A DNA stretch of 64,000 nt from Hepsetus odoe (GCA_017165825.1 CM029387.1:12454798-12518797); one strand, 5' to 3'; counted from the stretch's first letter, positions 32,045-45,825 are shown. Notes: generated from the letters alone by a model not told the origin. Numbers and translations are program-made.

Positions 32045-34180
32045 CTACTAAGTGTTCTCACCCAGATCAAGAAAGATTCCCCCCACATCTCTCATGGCTG
32101 TTGTTCTTCTTTCAGGGATCAACCATCTCTATTTCTTTTTGCTCTCTGCATCTTCCTTCTTCAAACCAAATAACTGCATGTCCTCTCTCACCACATCCAT
32201 AAACTTCCTCTTTGGCCTTCCTCTTCTCTTGCCTTGCAGTTCTATGTTCAACGTTCTTCTCCTAATATTATCTTCGCCTCTTCTGTACACATCCAAACCA
32301 ATCTTGCTACTCTAATTTTGTCTTCAAACCATCCAACTTGCCCATCTTCATCATACCCAACAAAAATCTCAGCAACTTTAACTCTGCTACCTCCACCTCC
32401 GTCACCCATCTTTTTCCTCACCACCACCATCTCCAACTCGTCTTGCACAGCTGGTCTCGCTACCGTTCTTTCACTCTTGCTGGCACCAGTCTGTCACAGA
32501 TCCCTCCTGCCACTCTTCTCCACCCATTAGAACCTGCCTGCACTCTCTTCCACACTCCCCATTACTCTGGACTGTTGATCCCAAGTATGTAAATTCCTCC
32601 ACCATTATCAACTGTACTTCCTGCATGCTAACCATTCCACTTTCCTCCCTTTCAATCACACCCATTTATTCTATCTTTGTTTATATCAATGTTATTCTTC
32701 TGCTCTCTAGAGCACATCTCCAACTCTCCAGGTTCTCCTCAAGCTGCTCCCTACTCTTGCTACGGATCACAATATCATCCGCAAACATGATCATCCATAG
32801 GGACTCCTGTTTAAACTCATCTGTCAACCTCTACCTTAAATGCATCCATCACTCCTACTGCAGAACTCACCACTGAAACACTGCCCTCATACATATCCTG
32901 AACTACTCTTCTCTGGAAAACTTGACTTCCTCATAAAAACCATAACTCCGCTCTAGGGACTGTGTCATATGCTTTCTCCAAGTCCACAAAGGAACAATGC
33001 AACACCTTCTGACCTTCTCTATACTTCTCTATCAACACCCTCAGAACAAAAATTGCATCTGTAGTGCTCTTGCTCTACAAAAAGCCATACTGCTGTTCAC
33101 TAATCATCTTAACCTAGTTTCCACTGCTCCTTCCCATTACTTCTTGCTGTGACTGTTACTACAGCTTTACTTCACCCTTTTTCTTGAAAATCTGTACCAG
33201 TACAGTTCTCTCTTGCTTGGGGATTCTCTAACTTCCCAAGATTGTGTTGAACAATCTGCTTAGAATCTCCACTGCCATCTCTCCTAAATACCTGTGGACA
33301 TGCTTCCTTTCTATTTTTCATCGCTGCCCTTACTACCATCTTGCTAATTTTGTGCCCTTCCTGGTTCACTATCCTCACATTATCCAATCTTTGCTCATAT
33401 TTTCTTTATTCCTCATCTCAAAGTACTTTCTATCTGCCCAACACACTCCGCTCGCTTGTAGGTTTCCCTTTCTATCCTTAAGCATCCTTTCTTGCAGCAT
33501 ACCTTTCCCAGCTCTGTCTGTCTGCATTACATTTACAGCATTTTGCAGACACCCTTATCCAGAGTGACTTCCAATTCCTGATTAGAGGGAAAGTCCCCCT
33601 GGAGCAAGTTAGGGGTTAAGGGTTTTGTTAAGGAACCCAATGGTGGTGGTGCTGAAGGTGGGATTTGAGCCTAAGAGCTTTTGATACATAGGCGAGTATC
33701 CTACCACTAGACCACCACCAGTCTAGCCAATCGGTATAGATCCTCTCATACAATTCACCAAACACCTTATCTTTAGTGTTTGACACTGCTTTCTTTACCC
33801 TGCGCTTCATCTCCTTGTACTCCTGTCTACTTTCATCTCTAACTATCCCACTTCTTTGCCAAACTCTTTCTATGTACACATTCATGAACTTTCGGATTCC
33901 ACCACCAGGTTTGTTTATCCTCCTTTTTCTGTCCAAATGTCACACAAAGTACCTTACTAGCTGCTTCCCTTACCACTTTTGCAGTAGTTGCCCAGCAATC
34001 TGATATCTCTTCATTCCCAGTACTCATGTTAATTCATGTCTAAATTCCACCTTGCAGTCTTCCATCCACTAGGGATGCACATGCCAGTGAATTTCTTTGT
34101 GCCAGCCCCAAGCCTGGATAAATGGTGAAGGTTATGTCAGGAAGAGCATCCAGTGTAAAACAATTGCCAAAAACAATATA
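32045..34180 (-). mobile_element. RTE-like LINE copy 4
   Basis: Minus-oriented, lacking the extreme 3' end, running to the 5' leader near 34150 (gggatgcacatgccagtgaa; aggaagagcatccag). Recognisable pieces include QEVQLIMVEEFTYLGSTVQSNG (frame from 32665) and GQKKEDKQTWWWNPKV (33980-33930). Numerous stops. A SINE interrupts it at 33523-33722. It lies between trnau1ap and med26. Confidence 0.8.
33523..33722 (-). mobile_element. tRNA-derived SINE (family 2), nested in RTE copy 4
   Basis: It has the tail ttacagcattttgcagacac, gggttaagggttttgttaagg, gtggtggtgctgaaggtggg, and the head ending ccactagaccaccacc. Confidence 0.8.
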
Positions 34181-34189
34181 AGGACAACA

Positions 34190-35510
34190 AAACATATCAT
34201 GCTTGTTATTAAAACAAAATGTTAAAGAGAAAAAATGTAATTCTGGAATCTATGGCTCTATACATAAAAATCGATAGATATCATACAGCAGAGGCATAAT
34301 GTTCTTGTTACTAATTATTAGCTTAAAGTTCATGTCCCTTGTTATTCAATAGCCTTTACTCAATCCCATCACAGCACCAAAGTACAAAATGATTAAACAA
34401 TTACATAGAAACCACTGCTTTTAAAAACATTTGCATGTCAATAAGTCACCTATAACTTAAAAGGCTTTTTCTTTTAAATAATCATAGTAGAAACAACTGC
34501 TTTAGAAAAACGTCATTAGCCCCACCCCACCTTAGCTAAATAATCATTCACCTCAGTGAAATATACATATTTACTCACAAAATGTAGCATCATTTCAAAA
34601 GTTTCAAATCAGTTCATTTATTTAACAAATGAGTCAGGCTAAAGACTGAAAAAACAACCAGATCAATATAACTCCATCTCTGGTTTTATTGCAAATTTGC
34701 ACGCCCCGTAACAAGGGTTGAGCTCATTAGATGACATTGCATCAAATACAATGCAAATCCCTGCAATGTTTGTAATGCTTTTTAAGAAATTAAGTGGAAT
34801 TTTCACCAAGGAACCTAGCTGAAGCCATTCAAAATGTTAACATCAAAGGCACATTGGCAGGATGAAGGTAGGAGAGCACAGTGTTTGCAAGGCAGCAGCA
34901 AATCAGTTGTACTGCCTTGACAAAATATCTGGTCAGAATGAATGGTAAGGCATCAAAAATGAAACAAGCATGGGGGGATGGCAGCAGGAAAAAACAACTA
35001 TCGGTGGGGTGTTCAAAAATGCTGTGGTAATTACATCCTTAATATATCTGCAATATAAAATACTAATTTGTTTATAATCTATGCTTTGCAAAGCATCTTA
35101 TTAAACATACAAATGCTTAGGTTTTACATGAACTGTAAGAATGCAAAAACTATGTACAGATATGAAAATGCACCAGTATGTGTGATATGGAGTGACAACA
35201 GCTGAAGCTGTTCAAATTACAGTTCATTCATTATTCCTTTTTGTCCAATAAGGCAACCAATAAACAATGGAATGGTAAGTACAACTCCAGCATTTTACAA
35301 TTTTCCTGCTTTTCTTTTTCCCTTCAAGTATAAGGTGGAACTGTCCCATCTACTGCCATTCTCTGTATAGGGTATTTTTCCAAGGGGCATTACAAATTAA
35401 TCTAAGAAAAAAAAAACTAAAAAGGTAGATTGCTTTGCTCTCTCAACCAAGAACAAAATATATGAAGAATACGCAAAGTATGGAATGATGGTAGCTACCA
35501 AAAGTAGAAC

Positions 35511-35565
<55 letters not shown>

Positions 35566-36098
35566 AGACAGAGACAGACAGACAGAGAGACAGACAGACA
35601 GACAGACGCATAAGCATTTACATCAAAAACAGACCAATGTGCGATTTAAACCAATAAATTTCAATGGCCATTTTCACATCATAACTGAAACCCCAGGGTA
35701 GGAAAAAGAAAGTCAAATAAATAGAAGCATACATGATAAAAAAGTATAATTTATTCTTTGTCACAAAGCTCTTGGCAGTAACTGCCAAAAAATGTCTTGT
35801 TTTAAACCCTATCTGCACTGTTGAGTGCTTGCTCTGACGCCACCTATTCATATATTGTGCAGTAACTGGCCCAGCAAAATATCATTGAACTATCATTTAC
35901 AACCCTTGTTTGCAAATTATTGTTGGTAGCAGCACATTATAAACAAGACATCTTTTCAATTACCTTTTATTAAATTACCCCTTGTTAATTAAGCTTTCAG
36001 AAGACTTCAGAGTGGAATAGCAAGACAGACGTTCTGTCACTAAATTCACAGTGGGGTTGATGAAAACTGTACGTGAAGCCAAGAGAGCCGCTGTTTTC
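34190..36098. other. med26 3' UTR and intergenic DNA
   Basis: AT-rich sequence without an open frame of note, following the med26 stop codon on the minus strand. Several minus-strand AATAAA hexamers occur (for example near 35966 and 35754); none can be chosen from sequence alone. Apart from a GA/GACA microsatellite I see nothing else. Confidence 0.35.
35514..35606. repeat. Compound (GA)n-(GACA)n microsatellite
   Basis: About 23 GA units followed by interrupted GACA units. It creates a spurious Arg-Glu reading frame at 35513-35701. Confidence 0.95.
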
Positions 36099-39000
36099 TT
36101 AGTCTAGGCAGACATATGGCAGGATATGTAATTTGGTCTCATCACCATGAGAATCTAAAGATATACACTCTGTCCAATCATACCAATTATCCTTGGTGTC
36201 ATAACACCCATTCACCCCTGGCCATCGCTCCATGTGTATTCTGTGAAGGTCCTCAAGTGTCACCTCTCGGCTCACCCCAGGGAGTTCTGTGGTAGAGCTG
36301 CTTGGTACTAAAACATGGGTCTTTCTGGATCCCCGAACATCATCCTCCTCTCGTTTCAAATATTCAGTCATGAAAAAATGAGCTCCATGAGTCTGTGCTC
36401 CTGAAGAAGTTAGAACGTTGCTCTGAAGGCTAAGATAAGACTGAATTATTTCATTTCTGGAAAGCTCTTTCCAGTTTGTTTGCTGGAAGGGACTGGGTAC
36501 CATCACAGATTGCTGCTTCTGCTGAGATAACTCAGTCCTTGCAGTTTCAAACATAGGAGGCTCTTGGCACTCCTCCTCGTGGTGAGATTCCTTTGGAGTG
36601 AGGGGCTTGATCTGTCCGGTCACTGGATCAAATGTCAGTCTGCGTTCTTTTAGTCGCACAGGTTTTGTCCTGTCTTCTGAGGACTGTCCTTGAAGATTTA
36701 CCATATAGTCTCTGGATCTGTACTTCTTTCTTTTTTTGTTAGAGGTTACTTCTTCTGGCTCATCCTTAGTAAGCTCAGTTGAGAATTCGTGCCTGTGCAG
36801 CTCTGAAGGCTCATGTGTCATACTACTGTACAAGGACTGAGATGGTTTGTGCAAGGGCACTAAGTCCTCTAACTGTAGTGATAGACCATCAGCAGGAGAC
36901 ACTTGGGTTGGGGATGCTAAAGGCAAAAGAGAGGGCACTTGGGGAGAATTATGAGATGGACTCAGGAGAGACCCCTTAGGCAGATATGGTGAAGATCTCT
37001 TTGCCACTGTTTCTTGTGATGCAATGTGTGGAACTGATGAGAACTGGGGGCTATTTGGTTGAAGTTTCTCAGCTCCTTCTACTATTCTTGTTTGCTGCTG
37101 TAATACTGATGTTTTAAGTAAAGACGAAGTGCTAGGGAGTTTGGTAAGGCTGGGGGAGCTTGAATGAGGCTTAACAGCATTGACAGGGATTTTGTTTTGT
37201 CGATCATTCTCAAGATGTTCTGAGCGGTTTCTATCAGAAACGGCATCTTCTTGTTTTTCCAGGAGTGGCCCAGGACTGCCACCTATTCCATTTGATGGAG
37301 GGTTTGAAGAAAACATATGCCCATGTGTGAATGCCTTACATATTTTAGTTGGCAAACTTGGACTCTCTCTTTGGTCCCTGTGTTTTCGGCCTTTTGATTT
37401 TTCTGCTATAGGCAAGTAGGTATTATTCATGTCATTTCTGGTTTTGAGCTCTGGAGCAATTTTTGTTGGTTGGGGCACAGATGTGTCTGTTCGGCAGGAG
37501 TGAGGACCACCATTAGCAGAGGCTGGGACACCTTGCACTGCTCGAGATGAAGTATCACTCTGGCTAGGCTCAATAAGCTTTTGCCAATTTCGAAGGAGTT
37601 TCTTGGCACGTTTTGCAAGGTCTTCATCCTTTGTCTTTTTCCTCACATCATTAATAAGCTTTCCTAGGCGAGTTTCCTGTATTGAAAACAAATTCTGTCA
37701 TTAATCAAAGCATTTGACTTGCCTCTATGGAAGAATGTGAATATCTGCTTTAACAGCTGGTTTATTAAGCAGTTATAAATATTTTCAGTTTAGTTAAATT
37801 ACTAAATTTTTGTTGGCATTATTAACAAAAAGTTTAAAGTTTAATCCTAATGCTCAGAGAGAATGGAACAGGCTACTGTATTGTAGAATATTATGGAATA
37901 TTATGATCAGGGCCTTCAAGGAACTCAATGTAAAAAAAAATACAAATTAATGAATTATTAAAATGTAGCTAATATTGTACTGCTTAGCTGCATTATAATG
38001 CCTCTCCACAATATCCTTTTAGACACTGTAAAATAAGCTATTCCATTTTTTAGGACTTCAGGAGCTTGATTAAGGTTTAAATGCACCATATTAACCATTA
38101 TCATGATAAGAAACAAAAGGTAAAAATCAGACATGTTTAAACTTTCAATGGGACAAATCATGCATAGGTTTCTTTTGCACAACACAGTACATCACTTACT
38201 GGATATGCAAAATAGTCTAACCAGGTTCTGTCTGATCAGTGGCAGCTCTATGCCAGTGCTCCTTATTATAAGAGAAATACAGCAAAAGGATCATAATTGT
38301 GATCATAAGTGTATTTGCCCTATTTTTTCCTCAATTTAATTAATTTCCACATTTGTGGTCTAAATTGAATGACTGCTAGTCCATATGATATCCACAAGGG
38401 AATTTCAGAATTTTCATGACACGACAAATGATTGTTTAACTTTGAGATATGACAATGACCATATCCAAAGCTGGTACCTTCCATCTGGCAATGCTTATAC
38501 AAAAAAAAAACAAAAACAATAAACATTAAAAAGAGATAAGACTACATCTAGCTAGATTATAAAGTCTTACTTGAATTATATTTATTTTGCTTTATTGTAG
38601 ACTAATCAATCTTAACTGTATGACTGTGTGAAAATAAAATCCAGGTAGGACTTTGTATAAACAGTTCATTAAAGCACAAATATAGACCAACAGGATTGCA
38701 AATGTATTTTATTAGGATAGCCAAAGCAGCAGTTTAGTTTCAAATAAACTTACAGAACTGGAATGCAAATAAATTATTTTTAATGCCACTCAATTAGCAT
38801 CTATAGAATTTGTTATTAGTATATGTTATTAGAGCTGAACAATTTGGGGAAAGTATCCAACTTTGATTTTCTTTTGAAATAAGCATTTCATAACAATGAA
38901 AACTATCATTTTCTTTAAATTCTCTTAGTATAATTACAGGCTAACTATTTTATACTTGAGTACTAAAATGTAATGGGCCATACTACCAATTAACAAACTG

Positions 39001-42000
39001 TGTCATTAGAATTTATAATTAACAATTTAAGAATTTGTAAATATTGAAAAATAAAGGAATACAACAAAAGATTGCAAATTTTTTCTATTTAAAAATTGCA
39101 CTACTTAAAGTTGCAATTTTGATCTATAAATATAACTGTAACCTATATGGCATCAAGTGTGTATTCAAGACACTTTTAACTGCAAATAAATTATTAAATT
39201 ATTACCAACCTCAAGTGCTTCTTTGGTGATCGGGTATTTCTCCAAATTGCTAATAACATCTTGTACTGCAACCATGTTACAGATCTGTTGGGGAAGAATG
39301 ATCAGTACAAACTTAAATGCATGTTGATGTATGTCAGACACAACCTGGATAAGGTATTATTCCTAATATATAGACAGATATACATTAAGATATTAAAAAC
39401 ATAAAATGAAAATATAAAAAAGAGCCAGTATCAAAAAACCCAAAGTAGATTAATGTGTAAATATGCACATACATCTGTTACATTTACACCAAGAGTATTA
39501 AGACAGAAAAATCTATGACATACTGCTATTTAACCAAAACCTTTTTTAAACTCAAACCTATATAGGTTTTATGTTAGAATGGGAAGTGCTACACAGCTAT
39601 GGAGCTTCAATAAAGTTTAAGTGAAAGTCTTCCAACTGCAGATTGCATGTTAGGAGGGAGAAAAAAGGAAAAATAAGACTAGTACAGGCAATTTTTGCAT
39701 CATGTTTCTATTTTAATTTGTCCACATAGGAATCACCACTTTCATTAGTTTGTCTTTTAAAGGGGCATTTCACAACAGGTGCCAAGATGTTCATGAGGCC
39801 TGCAAAGGCCTACTTGAGGCTTTTTAGAGCATTGCATTGCAATAAGACAAATGGTTCAGAAAACAAATAATCTTAAAAGGTTGAGAGTGCTAGTGTGAAT
39901 TTCATCTGTGCCATGTTCTGGCAAACTTTGAGACCTGTGCAAAGATTAATTATTTTGATAAAGTACAATATTATGGTGGCATTAATTATGCCTCAGTTTT
40001 AGAACCTCAAAGTACCACCAGAAAGATGAAAGGATCATTTAAGCCAAACACATGAAACACAGAAATGGTTAGTTACATCATGGCAAGAAACACCACTTTT
40101 CTTGGTTGCATTACCCCCCAGCAGATTTAGTCCCACATTGTTCACTTCATTAGAATGGCCTAGTTTTTGTAAGGTTATAAAAACAATCACAGTCGACAGT
40201 GATTATAGCTACTTAACACATTCTTATGCAATGGTTTCTGCCAGTATATGGCCACAAAACATTTAGAAACCATATGTAACGAAAGTTACACGCAAAAAGA
40301 GCGCAAAAGAGCGCAAAAGAGAGCTGAGAGCAGGTAGTTTGAAATGGCTAGAGAAGGGAAGTCGGGTTTATCTGTTGCAGACAGGTACCAGCAGGAATAA
40401 AACTGAACGTTTACAGGACAGTAATGAAACCAACAATGTTATGTTGTTTGGAGATGGTAGCACTGACTAAAAAGACAGACGGAAGAGCTGGGGGTGGTAG
40501 AGTTAAAGATGTTAAGGTTTGCATTGGGAGTGAAGAGGATGGACAGGATTAGGAAAGAGTTTTAGAGGGACAGCTCAGGTAGGTTGATCCAAAGACAAAT
40601 CTAAGAAGCGAGATTGCGTGGCTTTAGAAATGTCCAGAGGAGAGATGAGTATATTAGAAGGATGGAACTGCCAAGTAATAGGAGGAAGATCATAGGGCAA
40701 GCTTATGCATGTGGTGTGAAAGGACATGCAGACGGTCAGGGTAAAAGAGGAAGATGCAGAAGACAGATGTTCCACTATGGTGCACCCTAACAGGAGAAGC
40801 CAAAAGATGATTACATGTTCTTATAAAAAGCTTATAATTATTTTGGATGGTCGTGCATGGTTAACTTTTGTAGCAACACTTTTTTTTAACATCAGTGTAT
40901 TGGGGCATTTTGAGACTTATTCCAACATGCTTCATAGATGAGCTTATATGTTCTGGATAATGAGTATTTGCTTTTTCATCATACACTTTACACTCAACGA
41001 AAATGATGCAAGATCACAGTACAGCTGTGGCCAAAGGTTTTGAAAATGACAAATTTTTGCAAAGTTTGCTGCCTCAATTTGCATATACTTCAGAACATTA
41101 CGAAGAGTAATCAGATCAATTGCAATTATTTGCAAAGTCCCTTTTTGCCATGACTGAAAACAGCAAAAAAAAGTCAGTGCTCATTTCATTAACACAGGTG
41201 AGAGTGTTGAGGAGAACATGGTTACAGATTACTCAGTCATGCTAATTGAATTAGAACAACAGACTGGTTGCTTTAAAAGGAGGGTTGTGCTAATCTTGGT
41301 TTTCTGCAAGGAAATAATCATCATCATTGCTTTGCAAGGGAGGATATTGCTGCTAGTAAGACTGCACATAAATCAACCATTTATCAGATCATCAAAAACA
41401 TAAAAGAGCGTAATTGCAGTGAAGAAGGCTTCAGGGTGCCCAAGAAATTCTAGCAAGCACCAAGACTGTATCCTGAAGTTGATTAAGCTGTAGGATCGGG
41501 GCACCAGCAGTTCAGAGCTTGCTCAAGAACGGCAGCAGGCAGGTGAGTGCATCTGCACACAGTGAGGCAAAGAATTTTGTAGGATGGCCTGGTGTCAAGA
41601 AGGGCAACAATAAAGCCACACTAAAAAGCTACACTATTATAAAAAGGTACTTTTAAACATGGAATGAAAGAATACCAAGGGCCAAAAAATATTAAAAAGA
41701 ATCGTACCAAAAACACTGTTCAACCTTGATTTTGGGACCCATCCAAAAAGTCTTAAGATGATGCTGTAACAACCTAATCTGTTTTACATGGAATGAGCCA
41801 TCAGCATGCCCTTATTCTTTACAAGGGAATTTAAGTCAGTGGGGTAGAACCTACCACCAGTGTAATTTTCATGTTCGCATTAGAGATGCATATGCATCAT
41901 CTAAAATACTTTTATGACAAGAAAAGTACTTAAAATGTAAATTTGGAATATCTGGAAAACAAAATGAAAAGGTTGCAGGTCAATCATCAAAACCAAAATT

Positions 42001-43591
42001 TCATATTTGTCATTGAAATATTTGTTTCCATAAAAGGTATTTCTTACAGGCTTGCAAATGATGAAGATTTTTATACTCCAGAGTGGTTCTGAAATCAACA
42101 AGGTAGAGCCAGGCATCTAGTTTTCACCCAGTATTTTCAAAATGTGTACAGCAAAACCACAAGTTTTTATTTAGTGTTAACTTCTACAAAAAACAAAAAC
42201 AAAAAAAAACAAAAAAAACCCCACATACAACTTCTTTCCACTTGCTCCTTGCAAGCAACACCAAAGAGCCTCCCAAACAGCCTGTTTTCCATCACCATGG
42301 TTAACACTTCATATTTGTTTTTCTAGCTGTTTAGTTGCTTAAAAAGCAGCTGCTAATTGTTAGTGATGTAATAAAATGAAACCAAATCTCAGTACACAAC
42401 CAACAGGCTACATAACATTCCACAACCAAATTTCCTCAACAGGAAAGCAAGGGGTGGCCATACAAGACAACACTTTCAATTACTTGTACTCTGGTACTGT
42501 TGCTTGTAATTTTTTGTAATTTAAATATCTGATGACTGGGAGCCTAAGCATTCTGGGTGGTATTTTAGTTTTTCTAAATTGAATAAGTATTGAGATTGTG
42601 GTTGACCAACACTTAAGAATATAAAGAATTAACCATGTTGATATAATGATGCCCCAAATCACAAACAGTTGGGAAAGTGATTTACATTTACTTCATTCAC
42701 TGCAGACAGTATGAATCCAAGAAGCTTTGTCTGATCATCAATTCATTTGTAGGTATATATCTATTTTTGCATTTCAGGACAGCAGCACAATCCAATAAAG
42801 TTGAGATGAGGCAAATTAAGGCTGATAAATAGGCTGAAAATTAAATAAAGACCTAAAAGAGCTACAAAAGCAGTATTCACAAAGAAACCCCCAAAAGTCT
42901 TTGAGGAGTAAGGTTAACATGTACATGAGATTTTAAGAGCAAAAGTGCAAGCCTAAATTCAACACAAGTGATTTCCAATCTCTCAGACAGCACAGCATCA
43001 TGATAGCCCTCCTTTGATAGCTGATATAGCCAAGGCCATAGAATTAGCAAAACCTTTGAATCATTATAGTGTTATATTCACAAATTCCACTTTAAATGTA
43101 TGTACAAAAATCTATGTACAAAAAAGAGGTCTTTTGGTATGTCCCATCCAGAAGAGGCATCATCATCTCCAAGCTTGCCGACTACTGGGATGGACCATTA
43201 CACAGTGGAAATGTGTATGGTGGATAGACAAAACAAAATGTTCTTTTTGAAAAAAGAAAGAAGAAGAAGAAGAAGAAGAAGAAGAAGAAGAGAGGGGAGA
43301 GAAAAAAAAAAAAAAAAAAAAAGGATGCTGACTGCCATCAATCAAAAACAAAAAGGATGACCCAGACGGTTATCAGCAGCCAGGGTTCATCATGGCATTG
43401 CAAAATGTAATTTTCATTATTTGTAATGATAGCATTACAAGTTGAAATCTTTCATAAAAAACAATGAATTTTCCAACAAGAAAATCCAAAACTGCACACA
43501 TGGCTGAAGAAAAAGGTGGTACAAGTACTGGACAGGCCTGCCAGCCATCCTATTAATGAATGTGGAAAATTTTAAATTGAAAAAAAGAAGG

Positions 43592-43623
<32 letters not shown>

Positions 43624-45517
43624 TTACATCAATAAATGTGTACTGTTGCACAACTGAAGACATGTGGAGAGGACAAATGGAGCAAATTAACGCCTTCATC
43701 ACTTGGAATTTGTTGCAGGAAATGCAGGAATGAGTTTATATTAAGAAATCAAGTTGACCAGACAAAACATTAAATATATTTTGCTCATTCTGCAATGAGC
43801 TAAAACGTCACAAAAGTAAATCTACTGTGCTGCAACAATATATATAATTTAAGGTGGAATAGAAAAATAATTTTAAAGAAGTTGGCAAACAAATAGACAC
43901 ACTGAGGCTCTGATCTGTAGTTTGAGTCTCTTTTTGATAGTTTCCCTAATCACTAGACCACTGTTGCACAGGGAGCCTAGTGGTTAGGGAATAGTGCTAA
44001 AGGATTGGAAGGCCATGTGTTTGAATCCTGGGCCATTAGGTTGTCCTAAGGTATCCTTGAGCAAGATACAATCCCCATTACTGCACCCGGGGCACTGGAT
44101 ATGGCTCCCCACAGCTGCACGGAGTTTATAAGCTACTTTTAGAAAATACATTTTGTTTACTGTATGCTCTGCTTTGTTTCCCAATGACAAATAGTAACTT
44201 TCAAGTCACTTTCAGCCTAAAAAGACTATGCTATGATGTTAAGTTATTCATAGGCAGAAAAGCATAAACGTTATATGGAAAAAGGGACTGCAAGCAAATT
44301 TAAGCAAATTGTCAGACAACTACAGCAAGTCCTTTTATAAATCTTCCCGTTTCATTTGTATCACTTACACTGGCCATTTTATATACATTTCTTTATATCT
44401 AAAAATATATTATTTTTCCTAGTATAGATAAAACTAACAATTAAAAAATAACTGCAGCAAATACGTCAATAAAAAGTTGTTTTTCCATCAATGCACATTT
44501 TTTGACTATACATTATTTGGCAGAGAGCTTGGAGGAAACGTGCCCATACAATGTCACTTTGCACTATACTTATCAGTATATTGCACTTTCAAACAATAAT
44601 TCATGTTTGATACACCAGTGGTGGTGGTCTAATGCCTATGGACCTATGGCTCAAGAGGTCCCCGGTTCGAATCCCCAGCCTAGCACTACCACCACTGGGT
44701 CCCTGAGCAAGACCCTTAACCCTGAATTGCTCCGGGGGGACTGTCCCTGTAATTAGGACATCTGAATAAGATGGATAAGAGCGTCTGCTAAATGCTGTAA
44801 ACGTAATTACTGCAACTCAAGTATAGAGGGCTGGATAAAACACGTCGAAAGATTTTTTGAATACTTAAATTAATGAAAGCATTGACATGCAACTTAAATC
44901 GCAAACCTTTGCGACTGCGCAAAAAAAAAAAAATTGTTAGCTATATTTTATGAAAACCCGTTCATTAAGGACAAATGCTTGTGCACGCCTTAAACTAATG
45001 TTACCGTAATGCCCTACAGCCTAAAGATGCAGTTTGCTAGCAGCTAACACTGATAACTTGTGAACTTGTGTAGCAGCTGAAATAATTTCATACAGAAGTA
45101 TAACCAACAAACATGCATTTACCTCCCTAGTTGCAGCACTAGCACCAGAAAACACGACTGACTACCTAACAGCGTTCATTCTCGCCGTTAGGGCAACACA
45201 TCGTTCACTCCAAACTCCTCGTTTAACTTCGGCTAACAGTTAGCCAGTTGGCTGCTTAGCAAAACCAGCCATTTTACTTTAGGTAAAACCCAGAAATAAA
45301 CATGCCGGGGTCCATCATGCGTGGCGAGTTAAAACAACACGCTTTGGATGTGCTTCTGGTAAATATGAAAACAATAAGAGTGATTAATCATACACACATC
45401 TTAACAAGTAGCACTGGCCGGCTAGTTAACTAGCTAGCTACTCACATTGCTCTGGCTATCGATGGCCTGCAGCAGCCGGTCTCTCATCTGCTGCGGGGTT
45501 GCTGAGGCCGTTGTCAT
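36099..45517 (-). CDS. med26: Mediator complex subunit 26
   Basis: MED26 is a nuclear Mediator subunit that links Pol II Mediator to TFIID and elongation factors. I find three coding exons (minus): 45517-45446 (24 codons, MTTASATPQQMRDRLLQAID), 39284-39210 (25 codons) and 37676-36099, which ends in a stop. All join in phase 0, giving 574 aa; human MED26 is 600. Residues about 10-90 form the TFIIS N-terminal-like domain (NMVAVQDVISNLEKYPITKE, ETRLGKLINDVRKKTKD, AKKLLRNWQKLIEP). The middle is Ser/Pro-rich and probably disordered, with conserved IPVNAVKPHSSSP, KKRKKYRSRDYMVNLQGQ and VRLKERRLTFDP. The C-terminus (QTNWKELSRNEIIQSYLSLQ and PGVNGCYDTKDNWYDWTECI) is near-identical to vertebrate MED26 and is the Mediator-binding part. 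Exon 2 uses a weak donor, GTTGGT. Introns 1 and 2 are 6.2 and 1.5 kb; intron 1 holds transposon debris. Confidence 0.97.
40270..40805 (+). mobile_element. RTE-like LINE copy 5, 3' fragment
   Basis: Plus-strand 3' piece, antisense to med26 in its intron 1. It matches 29.4-29.8 kb: ggctagagaagggaag, acaggtaccagcagga, ttacaggacagtaatgaaac, gagggacagctcaggt, and the terminal ctatggtgcaccctaacagg. Confidence 0.7.
41022..41830 (+). mobile_element. Tc1-like transposon, second family, 3'-truncated
   Basis: It begins acagctgtggccaaaggttt and is collinear, on the opposite strand, with the copy at 58990-57960: attgcaattatttgcaaagt, catgctaattgaattagaac, aaccatttatcagatcatca, gatcggggcaccagcagttc, gatggcctggtgtcaagaag. 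Beyond about 41650 similarity fades. The transposase is broken. It lies in med26 intron 1. Confidence 0.75.
43252..43322. repeat. (GAA)n and adjacent poly(A)
   Basis: About ten GAA/AGA units followed by gagaggggagag and 23 A. It produces artefactual Arg/Lys or Ser/Phe frames. Confidence 0.9.
43590..43621. repeat. Poly(A) run
   Basis: About 31 consecutive A in med26 intron 1. Confidence 0.9.
43940..44215 (+). mobile_element. tRNA-derived SINE (family 1) with inverted head
   Basis: A short minus-oriented head (ccctaatcactagaccactg) at 43944-43965 is followed at once by a plus-oriented copy (gcctagtggttagggaatag, gtttgaatcctggg, ctaaggtatccttgagcaag). The two heads form a small inverted repeat. 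Confidence 0.7.
44617..44812 (+). mobile_element. tRNA-derived SINE (family 2)
   Basis: A complete plus-oriented copy: head cagtggtggtggtctaatgc, B box cggttcgaatccc, body ctgagcaagacccttaaccc, tail aagagcgtctgctaaatgct. It is the clearest example of the family here. It lies in med26 intron 1. Confidence 0.85.
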
Positions 45518-45784
45518 TGCCTGGTCGGTGCGAAACGGCGAAACGGCCAAACGGGGGGAAATCCTCCGAATTCAAGCGAACGTGCAGTGCAAAAAAAGTT
45601 ACAGATTGTTCCGGCTAACTAAAACGTAGCGGAACCCCATGTTTCTAATATGATTACCAGCCTCAAAAGTTCTACACAATTTTAAACAGATAATGAAAAT
45701 TCGACAATTGTTTATCTCCACTTCATAACGCTGAGAACCCTCCCCGATTTCATGAAGCGAACTGGATCAAAACGTTTACTCGAT

Positions 45785-45825
45785 GCATTATGGGAAATTG
45801 GAACTGTGAAACGTCATTACGTAAC
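45785..45825. promoter_or_regulatory. Candidate ZNF143-like and CRE/ATF-like sites upstream of med26
   Basis: At 45785-45800 gcattatgggaaattg is, in reverse complement, close to the vertebrate ZNF143/STAF element core (CAATTTCCCATAATGC). An ATTACGTAAC palindrome-like ATF site follows at 45816-45825, and TTACGTCAC lies at 45974-45982. They are 270-460 bp upstream of the med26 start codon. Motif matches only. Confidence 0.35.

Noticed and set aside
35513..35701. Arg-Glu repeat ORF
   Set aside because: It is purely the translation of a (GA)n-(GACA)n microsatellite.
36779..37419. Plus-strand ORFs opposite med26 exon 3
   Set aside because: They are antisense to a conserved med26 coding exon and have no recognisable similarity of their own.
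41218..41403. 61-aa plus-strand frame in med26 intron 1
   Set aside because: It lies within the degraded Tc1-like element, upstream of the transposase start region.
43100..43360. Lys/Arg-rich ORF
   Set aside because: It comes from (GAA)n and poly(A) tracts in med26 intron 1.
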